Positions 43,988 to 53,171 of a DNA stretch of 64,000 bases are shown here, piece after piece. Under the pieces are notes generated by a model. The model was not told the DNA's origin. It was given only the letters and a program-made list of their open reading frames with translations, and searched no databases. The DNA lies in NCBI GenBank assembly GCA_016715645.1, contig JADJZR010000009.1:1-64000 (forward strand), read 5' to 3'. This DNA is from Elusimicrobiota bacterium (GTDB lineage: Bacteria; Elusimicrobiota; Elusimicrobia; FEN-1173). Position 1 is the first letter of the stretch. The number at the start of each line of letters is the position of its first letter. Both the position numbers and the translations under genes were made by a program.

Positions 43988-45067
43988 ATGACCACGCACG
44001 CCATCAGTTTGATCCCGGGAGACGGTACCGGGCCGGAAATTTCCGCGACGGTTCAGAAGGTGTTGGAGGCCACGGGCGTTAAAATTGCCTGGGATGTGGT
44101 AGAGGCGGGCGCCGATGTGGTGGAGAAATATGGGACCCCCCTGCCTGACAATGTTTTGGTCTCGATCCGAAAAAACCGTGTTGCTTTAAAAGGCCCTCTC
44201 ACCACTCCCATCGGCACCGGGTTTCGGTCGGTCAACGTGGCTCTTCGCAAAGAGTTGGATTTGTACGCGTGTTTGCGACCCTGTAAGTCCTATCTGGGCG
44301 TCCGGTCCCGGTATTCAAACATCGATCTGGTGGTGGTGCGGGAAAACACGGAGGACCTGTATGCGGGAGTGGAATACGCTCCCGACTCGAAAGAGGCCAA
44401 CGAGATCATTGGCTGGTCGAAAGGCAAGATTGTGCCCCACGCGGCCATTTCCATCAAACCCATTTCCCGCGCCGGATCCGAACGGATCATGACCTACGCG
44501 TTTGACTACGCGGTCAAGAACAAACGCCGCAAAGTCACCGCGGTGACCAAGGCCAACATCATGAAATTCACCGACGGCCTGTTTTTTGACACGGCCCGCG
44601 AGGTGGCCAAACGCTACGCCGGAAAAGTGGAATACGAAGAACGTTTGATCGATAACATGTGCATGCAATTGGTGCAAAAGCCCGAGCTCTACGACGTGAT
44701 CGCGTTGCCGAACCTGTACGGCGACATTTTGTCGGACCTGTGCGCCGGGCTGATCGGGGGGTTGGGCATTGCGCCGGGCGCCAACATCGGTCAGGGGATT
44801 TCGTTGTTCGAGCCGGTCCACGGGTCGGCCCCGAAATACAAAGGGATGAACAAGGTGAACCCCACGGCGATGCTGTTGTCGTCGGTTTTGATGCTGGAAC
44901 ACATTGGGGAAAAGACCGCCGCATCGAAATTAGAATCCGCTATCGCCGCGGTGATGGCCGAAGGTAAAAATGTGACCTACGATTTAAAGCCCCGTCCCGA
45001 CGATCCCACGGCCGTGGGAACCCGCGAGATGGGCGACGCCATTATTCAAAAAATGAGGAGTCTGTGA
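43988..45067 (+). CDS. icd: isocitrate dehydrogenase, NAD-type (IDH/IPMDH family)
   Basis: 359 aa from ATG 43988 (AGAGGGAGAG before it). It decarboxylates isocitrate to 2-oxoglutarate. Seen: LIPGDGTGPEISATVQKVLE, GPLTTPIGTGFRSVNVALRK, LRKELDLYACLRPCKSYLGV (substrate Arg), VVVRENTEDLYAGVEY, TKANIMKFTDGLFFDTAREV, NLYGDILSDLCAGLIGGLGI, and the adenine loop FEPVHGSAPKYKGMNKVNPT. The short form and the loop are typical of NAD-dependent or homoisocitrate-like relatives, so cofactor NAD is inferred. An ndk gene follows with a one-base overlap (TGATG). Confidence 0.92.
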   Translation: MTTHAISLIPGDGTGPEISATVQKVLEATGVKIAWDVVEAGADVVEKYGTPLPDNVLVSIRKNRVALKGPLTTPIGTGFRSVNVALRKELDLYACLRPCKSYLGVRSRYSNIDLVVVRENTEDLYAGVEYAPDSKEANEIIGWSKGKIVPHAAISIKPISRAGSERIMTYAFDYAVKNKRRKVTAVTKANIMKFTDGLFFDTAREVAKRYAGKVEYEERLIDNMCMQLVQKPELYDVIALPNLYGDILSDLCAGLIGGLGIAPGANIGQGISLFEPVHGSAPKYKGMNKVNPTAMLLSSVLMLEHIGEKTAASKLESAIAAVMAEGKNVTYDLKPRPDDPTAVGTREMGDAIIQKMRSL

Positions 45068-45549
45068 TGACCGACGAACTGTCGTGCGTGATCGTGAAAC
45101 CCGACGGGGTTGGGAAAGCCGTGGTGGGAAAAATTTTTGCGCGACTGGAAGCCGAAGGGTTTCGGTTGACCGCGGCGCGGATGGTGCGTCCCACCCCCGA
45201 ACTGTTGGGGGGTTTTTACGCGGAACACAAAGGCAAACCGTTTTATGAAGGGTTGTTGAAGTTTATTTCGTCAGGGCCCATCGTGGTGACGGCGTGGCGG
45301 GGGGCGGACGTTATTCGAAAAATTCGTGCGTTAATCGGGTCCACCAATCCGGCCGAGGCCGCCGCCGGAACGTTCCGCGCCCAATGGGGCACCGACAACC
45401 GTCGCAACCTGATCCACGCTTCGGATTCCCCTGCGTCGGGATTGCGGGAGACTTCTTTCTTCTTTGCGCCCGAAGAACTGGCGCCTTACGATCCGATGCT
45501 CTGGTCCCGACCCGAATACGCACCGCCGACACCCGCTCTTAAATCGTAA
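45067..45549 (+). CDS. ndk: nucleoside diphosphate kinase
   Basis: 160 aa from ATG 45067 (GAGGAG ribosome binding site; GTG 45064 possible). It equilibrates NTP pools through a phospho-His, here in NRRNLIHASDSPASGLRETS. Other landmarks: CVIVKPDGVGKAVVGKIFAR, HKGKPFYEGLLKFISSGPIV, IRALIGSTNPAEAAAGTFRA and WGTD. The 20-residue tail (FFAPEELAPYDPMLWSRPEY...) is longer than in most bacterial Ndk. Coupling to icd suggests shared control of growth metabolism, and Ndk also works with succinyl-CoA synthetase. Confidence 0.95.
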   Translation: MTDELSCVIVKPDGVGKAVVGKIFARLEAEGFRLTAARMVRPTPELLGGFYAEHKGKPFYEGLLKFISSGPIVVTAWRGADVIRKIRALIGSTNPAEAAAGTFRAQWGTDNRRNLIHASDSPASGLRETSFFFAPEELAPYDPMLWSRPEYAPPTPALKS

Positions 45550-45802
45550 ACATTCGGGTGTTAGGCGTTGTAAATAAATAAACTGTCCATTTGCCGATTG
45601 GATTTACACACAGGATGGACGCCGCACACCAACAAGCCGAAACTTTTTTCGCCAAAAACAAAACTCGGTATAAACCGGGATCTCCCACCTTCAAGCCGCT
45701 GTAAACACCCTGTCGACCCTGGCCTGATTTTTTTCCACGCTGATTCTGGACCGGGGTAGAGGGAGGAAAGAAATACTTTGCCTTGCCTCCGTCTGGCCCC
45801 GG
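45550..45802. other. intergenic region, nothing recognised
   Basis: About 250 bases between ndk and the convergent coiled-coil gene. AT-rich near 45570-45600. No ORF, tRNA or clear terminator was seen. Confidence 0.5.
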
Positions 45803-46522
45803 CTATTTAAGAGGACTTTGCAGTCCTTCAAGAACGGTGCGGACGGTGTCCTGGAACGATTTTTCCGTGAGATCCGCTTTAATCTTCATTTCATTGCCCA
45901 TGGACTTGTATTGGGTCCCGATGTCTTTTTGGATCGATTGGATCAATTTCTCAATTCCAGAGACTTCTTTTTTCAGGGATTTGGCTTCTTTGCGGGCGGT
46001 TTTGGTGGCATCTTTCTCGAGGGACTGCAACTGGGCTCGTTTATTGGCCAAGTCTTCTTTTAAACTCTGCTGACGGGCCAAAAAGGGTTTTAGGGTGACG
46101 TTCCATCGAGCGATCATTTCCTGAACGGAGGCGACTTCTTTTTCGTGAAAAACCGAAATTTTTTGGAGCAACGCCACGCGCCCCGCGGGTTTTTCATCGG
46201 CCGGGGACGGATTGGTTTTGGCAACAGCCGGGGCGAGTTCGGTTTTCGCCGGGCCAACAGTTTCAATAACGGGTTCCTCATTGGGTTTCTCGGCAACCGG
46301 GGCTAGGGCGGTTGGTTTTTCAGTCTTGTTGGATTCGGCTAGCTCTTCCGAGGCGTTGGGGGCCAGGGCTTCTGAATCGACGACAGACTCGTTTTTTTCC
46401 GCGACCGACGTCGCATCGGACGTCGCGCTCACCGGCGACTTTTCATCAGCCGGCGCCGATCCCTCGCACCACCCGAAACCGCCCGTCAACATCAAAACCC
46501 CCAACAATATCCCTTTTTTCAT
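45803..46522 (-). CDS. exported coiled-coil protein
   Basis: 239 aa. Signal peptide MKKGILLGVLMLTGGFGWCE is followed by a disordered Ala/Pro/Glu-rich linker (about 22-115) and a C-terminal coiled coil (HEKEVASVQEMIARWNVTLK, RQQSLKEDLANKRAQLQSLE, KTARKEAKSLKKEVSGIEKL, IQSIQKDIGTQYKSMGNEMK). A Cys at position 19 is not in a good lipobox. Periplasmic, structural or scaffolding by appearance; family not recognised. Its start faces the MITE at 46603. Confidence 0.7.
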   Translation of the reverse strand: MKKGILLGVLMLTGGFGWCEGSAPADEKSPVSATSDATSVAEKNESVVDSEALAPNASEELAESNKTEKPTALAPVAEKPNEEPVIETVGPAKTELAPAVAKTNPSPADEKPAGRVALLQKISVFHEKEVASVQEMIARWNVTLKPFLARQQSLKEDLANKRAQLQSLEKDATKTARKEAKSLKKEVSGIEKLIQSIQKDIGTQYKSMGNEMKIKADLTEKSFQDTVRTVLEGLQSPLK

Positions 46523-46602
46523 AAGTGATAACTCCCCTGTCGCATGTATGAAATCTGCTTCTTGCGGCTACAAAGAAACCGTCCCCCTATCTTACCTAAT
46601 TC

Positions 46603-46745
46603 CAATGCCAGTAACTTAAGACTCAAAGGGCCCGTCATATTGGCGAAAGCCGATATCCAGTCGGTGAAATGGTCTCTTAAAATGAGGTTTTACACACTGG
46701 GCCCCGGCTTTCGCCGGGGTGACGGTTCTTAAGTTACTGGCATTG
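46603..46745. mobile_element. second MITE-like element with 10-bp target duplication
   Basis: 143 bp with terminal inverted repeats AATGCCAGTAACTTAAGA (46604-46621) and TTCTTAAGTTACTGGCATT (46726-46744). The direct repeat TACCTAATTC flanks it exactly at 46593-46602 and 46746-46755. The interior carries GTCATATTGGCGAAAGCC and GGCTTTCGCCGGGGTGAC arms of a long imperfect hairpin. No ORF inside. Confidence 0.88.
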
Positions 46746-46976
46746 TACCTAATTCACATCCATTTTCGCCCCGGCAAATTTTAAGGGACGTTGATAATTT
46801 AATGATGGTCCCCGATTTTTTTGGTGGAAAAACAAATTCCTCATTGTACTGCCCCCCGTTTCTAGGCCGCCAGGGAACGACTAGTGATGCAGGGGTGACG
46901 AATTGGCGGGTGCATAGGCAGAGGGAAGAGTTGGGTTCAGTTTTTTATTTTTGATTGACAATGGGAGGGCTTTGGA

Positions 46977-47117
46977 ATGGCGTGCGCCCACCCGGCCGAG
47001 GTCCTCAGCTGCCAGAAAATGCTGGGCCAATTGGCCGATGCCGGAAACACCGTCACCATTGCCCACTATTTCGATCTCTTGTCCAAAGCTTTTCTCTTCT
47101 CCCCTCTGTCGCGGTGA
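46977..47117 (+). pseudogene. C-terminal fragment of a DUF4143-type ATPase
   Basis: 46 residues (MACAHPAEVLSCQKMLGQLA, DAGNTVTIAHYFDLLSKAFL, FSPLSR) match the conserved 'E-L-A-Q-xLG..GNT-T-xAHYLdLL' helix pair of the DUF4143 domain found after AAA_14 ATPases. It has no N-terminal part and sits upstream of, and separate from, the ATPase remnant at 47227, so either it derives from another copy or the locus is rearranged. Confidence 0.6.
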
Positions 47118-47189
47118 AGTGGAGGCCGTTTGTGGCAACGGGGGTTCACCCCGAAGATTATTGTTCGGGACAACATGGCTGACTTTTTA

Positions 47190-47218
47190 TTGATTATGGT
47201 CGGAATATGTCATACAAT
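47190..47218 (+). promoter_or_regulatory. promoter before the ATPase remnant (TTGATT-17-TACAAT)
   Basis: TTGATT at 47190-47195 and TACAAT at 47213-47218, spacing 17. The ATG at 47227 is eight bases from the -10 with no Shine-Dalgarno, the leaderless arrangement seen elsewhere in the window. Confidence 0.5.
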
Positions 47219-47226
47219 TCCATATC

Positions 47227-47826
47227 ATGTTCAGTAGATCAATAGTTATCTCGAAATCCATGAGTTTTTTCCTTTTTGGGGCGCGTGGTACGGGAAAATC
47301 GACCCTTTTACAGTCACTCTTTCCGCAAAAAGCACCAGCCGACTTATTTTTTATTGACCTCTTGCGTGATGAGGATTACGTTTGATTTTCCGCAAACCCA
47401 GGGCTTTTGGGATAAATCATTGCGGGTCTCCCAAAAACAGTTCAATGGATCATCATCGATGAAGTCCAGAAAGTCCCTGAATTGCAGGATGAAGTGCATC
47501 GACAGATCTTTTTGAAGCGGGCTCGATTTGCCCTGACGGGATCGAGCGCCCGCAAATTAAAAAGAGGCCAGGCAAATCTCTTGGGGGGACGGGCGCTCGT
47601 CCACCAATTGTTTCCACTCACCGAAAAAGAGATGGGAGACTCTTTTGATCTTTCCGCTGTGCTGACCCACGGCGCGTTGCCGGATGTGGTTCCTCTCTCG
47701 CTCAGTGAAGAGCGCGCGGCCTATTTGCGCGCTGACGTTTCGACTTATCTCAAGGAGGAAATTGTGGCGGAGCAGGTGGTCCGTAAAGTGCCGCCCTTTC
47801 TGCTGCCAAGGCCTTCGCCTCCCTGA
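47227..47826 (+). pseudogene. AAA_14/DUF4143 ATPase, frameshifted and truncated
   Basis: Residues MSFFLFGARGTGKSTLLQSL (Walker A) and FFIDLLRDEDYV end at TGA 47386-47388. Coding resumes in shifted frames: FSANPGLLG, then VQWIIIDEVQKVPELQDEVH (Walker B), RFALTGSSARKLKRGQANLL, GGRALVHQLFPLTEKEMGD, and AAYLRADVSTYLKEEIVAEQ to a stop at 47824. The DUF4143 end is missing here. At least two frame changes are needed to rebuild it. The family is common in mobile or selfish contexts. Confidence 0.8.
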
Positions 47827-47953
47827 GAGGGGCGGGGACATTGGACGGGAGAATCAAAAAATAATCCCTCGCAAGCCTTCATTTTTCGTCAATTCCGAGG
47901 TAAAAATGGTTTAATTACCCTTCTAAGAATGACAATCACTAGGAGAAACAACC

Positions 47954-48790
47954 ATGGCCGTTGAAGAAACCGGACATAAAAAGCGCGTGCCCCAGGGGCT
48001 TTGGACCAAATGCCCCAAATGCGAGCAAATCATTTACAACAAAGAACTGGAAAAAAACCTCAAGGTGTGCCCGAAATGCCACTACAACCTCCGGGCGGGT
48101 GCCCGGGAACGCATCGACCAGTTGTTCGATGAAGGCACCTTTGCCGAATTTGCCGAACATTTGACCGCGGCGGACCCGTTGGGGTTTCGCGATTCGGCGG
48201 CCTACGTGGATCGGATCAAAGAGAGCCGAAAAAAAACCGGTGAAAAAGAAGCCGTGGTGGCCGGCGTGGGGAAAATCGGGGGTCAGCCCGTGGCCGCGGC
48301 CGTTCTGGACTTCGGGTTTATGGGTGGAAGCATGGGTAGTGTGGTGGGGGAAAAAGTGACCCTCGCCATCGAGCGAGGTGTGACCGACGAAATTCCCGTG
48401 TTGGTGGTGTCCGCTTCCGGTGGGGCGCGCATGCAGGAAGGTATTTTGTCCTTGTTTCAAATGGCCAAAACCAGCGCCGCCCTGGGCCGGTTGGACAAAG
48501 CCCGGTTGCCCTTCATTTCTCTGGTGACGGACCCCACCACCGGCGGGGTCACCGCCAGTTTCGCCATGTTGGGTGACGTCATCGTGGCCGAACCGAAAGC
48601 CCTGGTTGCCTTTGCGGGGCCCCGGGTGATCGAACAAACCATTCGTCAGACCTTGCCCCAGGGGTTTCAACAATCGGAATTTTTGTTGAAGCACGGAATG
48701 GTGGACATGGTGGTCGACCGTCCCCAACTCAAACAACGGCTTGCGGACTTGTTGGCCTTTTTCATGACAGCCCGCAAAGTCGCGGCGTAA
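47954..48790 (+). CDS. accD: acetyl-CoA carboxylase carboxyltransferase subunit beta
   Basis: 278 aa, AGGAG ribosome binding site. The N-terminal zinc ribbon (WTKCPKCEQIIYN, KVCPKCHYNLRAGAR) precedes the crotonase-like core (FMGGSMGSVVGEKVTLAIER, VVSASGGARMQEGILSLFQM, VTDPTTGGVTASFAMLGDVI, AEPKALVAFAGPRVIEQTIR). It transfers CO2 from carboxybiotin to acetyl-CoA in fatty acid synthesis. Its partner accA is not here; folC follows, the gene order found in many bacteria. BirA (3535) charges the carrier. Confidence 0.96.
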   Translation: MAVEETGHKKRVPQGLWTKCPKCEQIIYNKELEKNLKVCPKCHYNLRAGARERIDQLFDEGTFAEFAEHLTAADPLGFRDSAAYVDRIKESRKKTGEKEAVVAGVGKIGGQPVAAAVLDFGFMGGSMGSVVGEKVTLAIERGVTDEIPVLVVSASGGARMQEGILSLFQMAKTSAALGRLDKARLPFISLVTDPTTGGVTASFAMLGDVIVAEPKALVAFAGPRVIEQTIRQTLPQGFQQSEFLLKHGMVDMVVDRPQLKQRLADLLAFFMTARKVAA

Positions 48791-48808
48791 TCCGCTTTCC
48801 CCTTTCCG

Positions 48809-50074
48809 TTGTCCCCCGCCTTTTCGCAACGGATCCGTCCCGGGTTGGCCCGCGTTCGGCGGGCGTTGGACCTGTTGGGCCATCCGGAGGAATCCTTTGC
48901 TTCGGTTGTGGTGGCGGGCACCAACGGTAAAGGGTCGGTGAGCGCCATGATGGAATCGGTTCTCCGGCGAGCCGGCTACCGAACGGGTCTTTACACGTCG
49001 CCCCACTTGGTGAACGTTCGGGAACGGGTGACACTCTCGGGTGGCCGGGTGGGTTCTTCCCGGTGGCGTTGGGCCACCGAACGGGTGGGGGATCTAAATC
49101 GATCGGCTCGGCTGGGTTTGACCTCTTTTGAGGCCCAAACCCTCGCGGCGTTTCTTGTGTTTGAAAAGGCCCGGGTCGACATCGCCGTGTTGGAAGTGGG
49201 TTTGGGTGGGCGATGGGACGCGGTGAATTCCGTTTCAGCCCCGGAACTGTCGGTCATCACATCCATCGGTTTGGACCACACCGAATGGCTGGGACCCACC
49301 GTGGATCACATTTACCGGGAAAAACGTGGCGTGGCCCGATCCGGCACGCTGTTGGTTCAAAATATTCCAACCCGATTGCGGCCGCAATCGGCTCGGTGGG
49401 CGGCGGCTCAAGGCGTTCCGACATGGACATTCAGGCGCGAGGTTCAGCTAACGGCTGTACGGCGTTTTTCTCCAGAGCGGGGTCAGCTCATCACGGTTCA
49501 GGTTCCCGGCGGTGTAAAGATATCCGCGCGCGTGCCGTTTTGGGGCGAACATCAGGCGCGCAACGGCGCTTTGGCCGTGGCCGGTCTTGTGCAACTTTGT
49601 CGGCGGGGGTGGAACGTGTCGGATCGAGCCATCCAAGAAGGGGTGGCCCACGCTCACTGGCCCGGTCGGTTTCAAGTGGTTCGGCGATCCCCGCCCGTGG
49701 TGTTGGACGGAGCCCACAATCCGGCCGCGGCCCGGGTTTTGGCCCAGGCTTGGCGGTCCGCTCCGTGGGGACGGACCAAAGCGGTGTTGATTTTTTCGTG
49801 TCTTAAAGACAAAGACGCGGCGGGCATCGCCCGGGCGCTCAGGCCCCTTGCTCGGCGGGTCATTGTGGTCCCGGTTCGGTCCGATCGGGCTCAGTCCACG
49901 GACGAGTTGGCCAAGACGTGGGAAAAATATTGTCCGGTTTTGAAGGTAAAAAATTTTGCCCTCGCTTGGCGACGGGCCCGGGAAGAAAAAAAATCGCCCG
50001 TTTTAGTGGCCGGGTCCCTTTATCTGGCGGGAGACGCCATTCGGTTTTTTACGAACCCTAAAGGGAGAGTGTGA
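48809..50074 (+). CDS. folC: folylpolyglutamate synthase / dihydrofolate synthase
   Basis: 421 aa, TTG start, 18 bases after accD. Mur-ligase fold: P-loop VVVAGTNGKGSVSAMMESVL, YTSPHLVNVRERVTLSG, LEVGLGGRWDAVNSVSAPEL, SITSIGLDHTEWLGP-type His, WPGRFQVVRRSPPVVLDGAH and NPAAARVLAQAW. It adds glutamate to folates and probably also makes dihydrofolate from dihydropteroate. It ends with TGATG overlap to the ROK kinase. Confidence 0.94.
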   Translation: MSPAFSQRIRPGLARVRRALDLLGHPEESFASVVVAGTNGKGSVSAMMESVLRRAGYRTGLYTSPHLVNVRERVTLSGGRVGSSRWRWATERVGDLNRSARLGLTSFEAQTLAAFLVFEKARVDIAVLEVGLGGRWDAVNSVSAPELSVITSIGLDHTEWLGPTVDHIYREKRGVARSGTLLVQNIPTRLRPQSARWAAAQGVPTWTFRREVQLTAVRRFSPERGQLITVQVPGGVKISARVPFWGEHQARNGALAVAGLVQLCRRGWNVSDRAIQEGVAHAHWPGRFQVVRRSPPVVLDGAHNPAAARVLAQAWRSAPWGRTKAVLIFSCLKDKDAAGIARALRPLARRVIVVPVRSDRAQSTDELAKTWEKYCPVLKVKNFALAWRRAREEKKSPVLVAGSLYLAGDAIRFFTNPKGRV

Positions 50075-50979
50075 TGCGTAAGGGACTTCGGCTGGGTGTG
50101 GACCTGGGAGGAACGTCGGTGAAGTTGGCCCTGGTTGACGAGCGGGGTCGGTTGCACGACAAAATTGCGGTGGATACCGTTAAACAGCCCCGGGCGTTGG
50201 TGAAACGATTGAGCGAAGCCCTCCGACCGTGGTCGAATCGTTCTTTGTTGGGGACCGGCGTCGGTGTGGCCGGGGATGTGGATACCCGAAAAGGCGTGGT
50301 TCGTTTTTCGGCCAACTTAGGCTGGCGTCGGGTTGCCTTGGCCGGTCTTTTTCGAAAATTCAAGTTTCCCTCCCCCATTGTTTTGGATAACGACGCCAAC
50401 GCCGCCGCCTGGGGCGGGTATCATTTGGAATTGGGCGCCAGGCCGAAAAGTTTGATCACGCTCACCCTGGGCACCGGTGTGGGGGGAGGATTGGTCTTAG
50501 ATGGGGAGTTGTACCGGGGCGTGACGGGGTCCGCCGGGGAAATCGGGCACCTGGTGGTTCAAGACGGCGGCGACCCGTGCGCTTGCGGCAACCGGGGTTG
50601 CTTGGAATCGTATTTGGGGGCCTCGGCTATGGTCCGCTGGGCACGGGCCGCCTACGCGAAAAAAAAGCAAGTCGTGGAACCTTTGGACCCGAAAATTTTG
50701 GAACAACGAGCTCTTCGACGCGATCCCGTGGCCCAGGAAGCGTATGCCCGTGCCGCTCAGGCGTTGGGAACCGCGTTGACGAGTTTGGTGAACCTTCTGA
50801 ACCCGGACACGATCTTGTTCACCGGCGGCGTGGCCCGGGGAGCCACCCTGTTTTTGCCCCAGGCCTTGAAAATTTTGAAGTCCGGGGCGTTCAAAACACC
50901 GGCTACCGCGGTTCGAATCGTGGTGGCTCGGGGAAAGACGGACCTGGGCGTGGCCGGGGCCGGCTTGTTGGTGACATGA
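50074..50979 (+). CDS. ROK-family sugar kinase (glucokinase-type)
   Basis: 301 aa from ATG 50074 (AAGGGAG six bases before). ATP-binding LGVDLGGTSVKLALVDERG, catalytic Asp in VLDNDANAAAWGGY, TLGTGVGGGLVLDGELYRGV and the ROK zinc motif GHLVVQDGGDPCACGNRGCLESY (CxCGxxGCxE). No HTH, so a kinase rather than a ROK repressor. Most relatives with this motif phosphorylate glucose or N-acetyl sugars. It could feed glucose released by the debranching enzyme (57740) into glycolysis (inference). Confidence 0.9.
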   Translation: MRKGLRLGVDLGGTSVKLALVDERGRLHDKIAVDTVKQPRALVKRLSEALRPWSNRSLLGTGVGVAGDVDTRKGVVRFSANLGWRRVALAGLFRKFKFPSPIVLDNDANAAAWGGYHLELGARPKSLITLTLGTGVGGGLVLDGELYRGVTGSAGEIGHLVVQDGGDPCACGNRGCLESYLGASAMVRWARAAYAKKKQVVEPLDPKILEQRALRRDPVAQEAYARAAQALGTALTSLVNLLNPDTILFTGGVARGATLFLPQALKILKSGAFKTPATAVRIVVARGKTDLGVAGAGLLVT

Positions 50980-53162
50980 ATTGTTCCCTTCTGGTGGGGT
51001 TGCTGATCGTGGCTTTGGCCCGGGGTCTGTGGGCTGAGTCCACGGATCCGACCGCGGTGCCGTTATCCACGGCGTCTCTGACGTGTGATTACTTGGAGTT
51101 TTTATCGTCCGAAAACGTGGTGGTGGCCCGGGGCAACGCCGTGGCCATTTCCAGCGGGACCCATTTGCAAGCCGACGAAATGACCCTTTATTTGTCCAGC
51201 CAAGTGGTTGTGGCCAACGGCCACGCGGTGCTCCTCTCGAGCACCACGCGGCTGGAAGCCGACCATCTGGTCTTGGACCAATTGAACAAAGAAGCCACCG
51301 CTCGAGGAAGCATGTATTTGCAAGACCAAACCCTCACCCTTCAAGGAGACATGGCCCATTACAATTGGGGCGCGTCCACGGGCCAATTTCACAACGTCTA
51401 CATTCAGGAGGGACCCTGGCGAACCTGGGGCCAGCGGTTGGAACGGTTGGGGCCCAGCACGTACCGCATTCGCCGGGCGGGTTTTTCAAGTTGCGAACTC
51501 AATCCGCCGCATTACCATTTCCGCGGTCAAACGGCGTTATACCGCGTGAACGAGCGCATGAGCGTCACCCACATTCGACCCGCCGCAGAACGAACCCCGT
51601 TTTTGTATTTCCCCTATTACACAAAATCTTTAAAAGACAACGCCTGGAGTTACACCGTTGAACCCGGCAACAGCGAGAGAAATGGGACGTTCCTCAAAAA
51701 CGTGTTCACCTATCCGGTCAGCGGTTACTCCCAAGCGAAACTTCTGTACGACTATTACTCCGATGCGGGCAACGGGTTCGGGGCTGAATACACCTATTCC
51801 ACGGCCACGGCGCGGGGGTCGGTGTCGGGCTATCAAATTGACGACCGCATCGACGGACGTCGTCGGTGGAATCTGCGGTTTGCCCACTGGCAGCAGTTGG
51901 CTCCCCGCTGGCAGGTGCAGTCGCGCGTGGCCATGCAAAGCGATCAAAACATGAACGACATTTTTATCGGCGACGATTATCAGCGGGTTCGCCAATTGGG
52001 TGAATCCGACGTGGCGTTCACTCGATCCGGGTCGTGGTACTCGGCGCGGATTTTTGCCGAACACGATCGCGCGTTGGACGCCGACAACAACCGATACGTG
52101 ACCGACAAAACGGTCTTGCCTCAACTGGGGTTTCAATCCTCAGCCTTGCGAATCAAAAAGTCGAACCTCTACTTCAATTTCGGGGGAAATTTCCGCAACG
52201 AGTATGATCGTCCGGTCGATCCCAACGCTCCGACGGGCGCCACCGACCCTATCGTGCCGGGCCTGGACCATTACCGGCAATTTGCCGACGCGGTGGGCCG
52301 ATTCTCGTGGCGTCTGCCGATCACCCAAATGATTTCACTGGAACCGTCCGCGGGAATCACCGAAAACTGGCAATCCAGCCAGGTCGCGGGCCAAGAACTT
52401 GATCCGGCCAACGTTCTTCAGGGGTCCGGCCAAACGGGACTTAATCTTCGCCATCGGCTGACACGCAATCTGGACTACGATTTCGGCCATCGATACAGCG
52501 TTCGATGGAAACCCAACACCTTTCGGCGCGACCACGCGGCGGACGATCATGGGACCACGGAAAACGCATTGTCATTTTTTGCCAACTACCGGCCGTCCCG
52601 TGAGGTGTGGGGGCGTGCGTCCACCGGCTACGACCTGCGCGATACCTCCCCCTATCGAACGCCCAGCCAACGATTTACGCCTCCTTCCTTGGAAATGGGG
52701 TATCAACCCCGTCGATGGTTTTCGTTGAACGCGCGGGAGGTGGTCCAGCTGTCTCCGGCGAGCAAGCCCCAATCGACTGTTGTGGATGTGCGGGTGGGCC
52801 CGGACGACAAACTCTTTTTTTCCGCGGGTTTAAGTTACAATATCGTCCGCCCCGGGGAACTGGACCTTTCGAACGGGGCCGCGTTTCACCTAACCCGGGG
52901 TTGGTGGTTGTCGGGCGACATTCGATCGACCGCCGCGGGGGCGGGGGGAATGCGTTACAATTCGTTGGACGTGCGGGAAAAAAATCTCGTGGTTCGGCGG
53001 GACCTCCATTGTTGGGTGGTGCGGGTGACGTACAAGGACCGGCCGGGATCCCACGAGTTGTTTTTCCGAATTGACCTGAAGTCGACATTGGACATGCGGG
53101 CCAAAACCCCTGCGGTCGATGACACACAATATTACCCAGCCCGATCCAAAACGGCTGAATAG
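50976..53162 (+). CDS. lptD: LPS-assembly protein LptD (OstA domain plus large barrel)
   Basis: 728 aa; ATGA overlap with the ROK gene. Signal peptide MNCSLLVGLLIVALARGLWA. Residues about 35-170 form the OstA/LptA-like jellyroll with repeated units (CDYLEFLSSENVVVARGNAV, LQADEMTLYLSSQVVVANGH, LEADHLVLDQLNKEATARGS). The C-terminal barrel includes FSSCELNPPHYHFRG and TPFLYFPYYTKSLKDNAWSY, signature regions of LptD. Cysteines are few, so the E. coli disulfide pattern is absent. It shows the organism builds an LPS outer membrane. rfbB and ugd follow. Confidence 0.88.
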   Translation: MNCSLLVGLLIVALARGLWAESTDPTAVPLSTASLTCDYLEFLSSENVVVARGNAVAISSGTHLQADEMTLYLSSQVVVANGHAVLLSSTTRLEADHLVLDQLNKEATARGSMYLQDQTLTLQGDMAHYNWGASTGQFHNVYIQEGPWRTWGQRLERLGPSTYRIRRAGFSSCELNPPHYHFRGQTALYRVNERMSVTHIRPAAERTPFLYFPYYTKSLKDNAWSYTVEPGNSERNGTFLKNVFTYPVSGYSQAKLLYDYYSDAGNGFGAEYTYSTATARGSVSGYQIDDRIDGRRRWNLRFAHWQQLAPRWQVQSRVAMQSDQNMNDIFIGDDYQRVRQLGESDVAFTRSGSWYSARIFAEHDRALDADNNRYVTDKTVLPQLGFQSSALRIKKSNLYFNFGGNFRNEYDRPVDPNAPTGATDPIVPGLDHYRQFADAVGRFSWRLPITQMISLEPSAGITENWQSSQVAGQELDPANVLQGSGQTGLNLRHRLTRNLDYDFGHRYSVRWKPNTFRRDHAADDHGTTENALSFFANYRPSREVWGRASTGYDLRDTSPYRTPSQRFTPPSLEMGYQPRRWFSLNAREVVQLSPASKPQSTVVDVRVGPDDKLFFSAGLSYNIVRPGELDLSNGAAFHLTRGWWLSGDIRSTAAGAGGMRYNSLDVREKNLVVRRDLHCWVVRVTYKDRPGSHELFFRIDLKSTLDMRAKTPAVDDTQYYPARSKTAE

Positions 53163-53171
53163 GAGAGGCGC

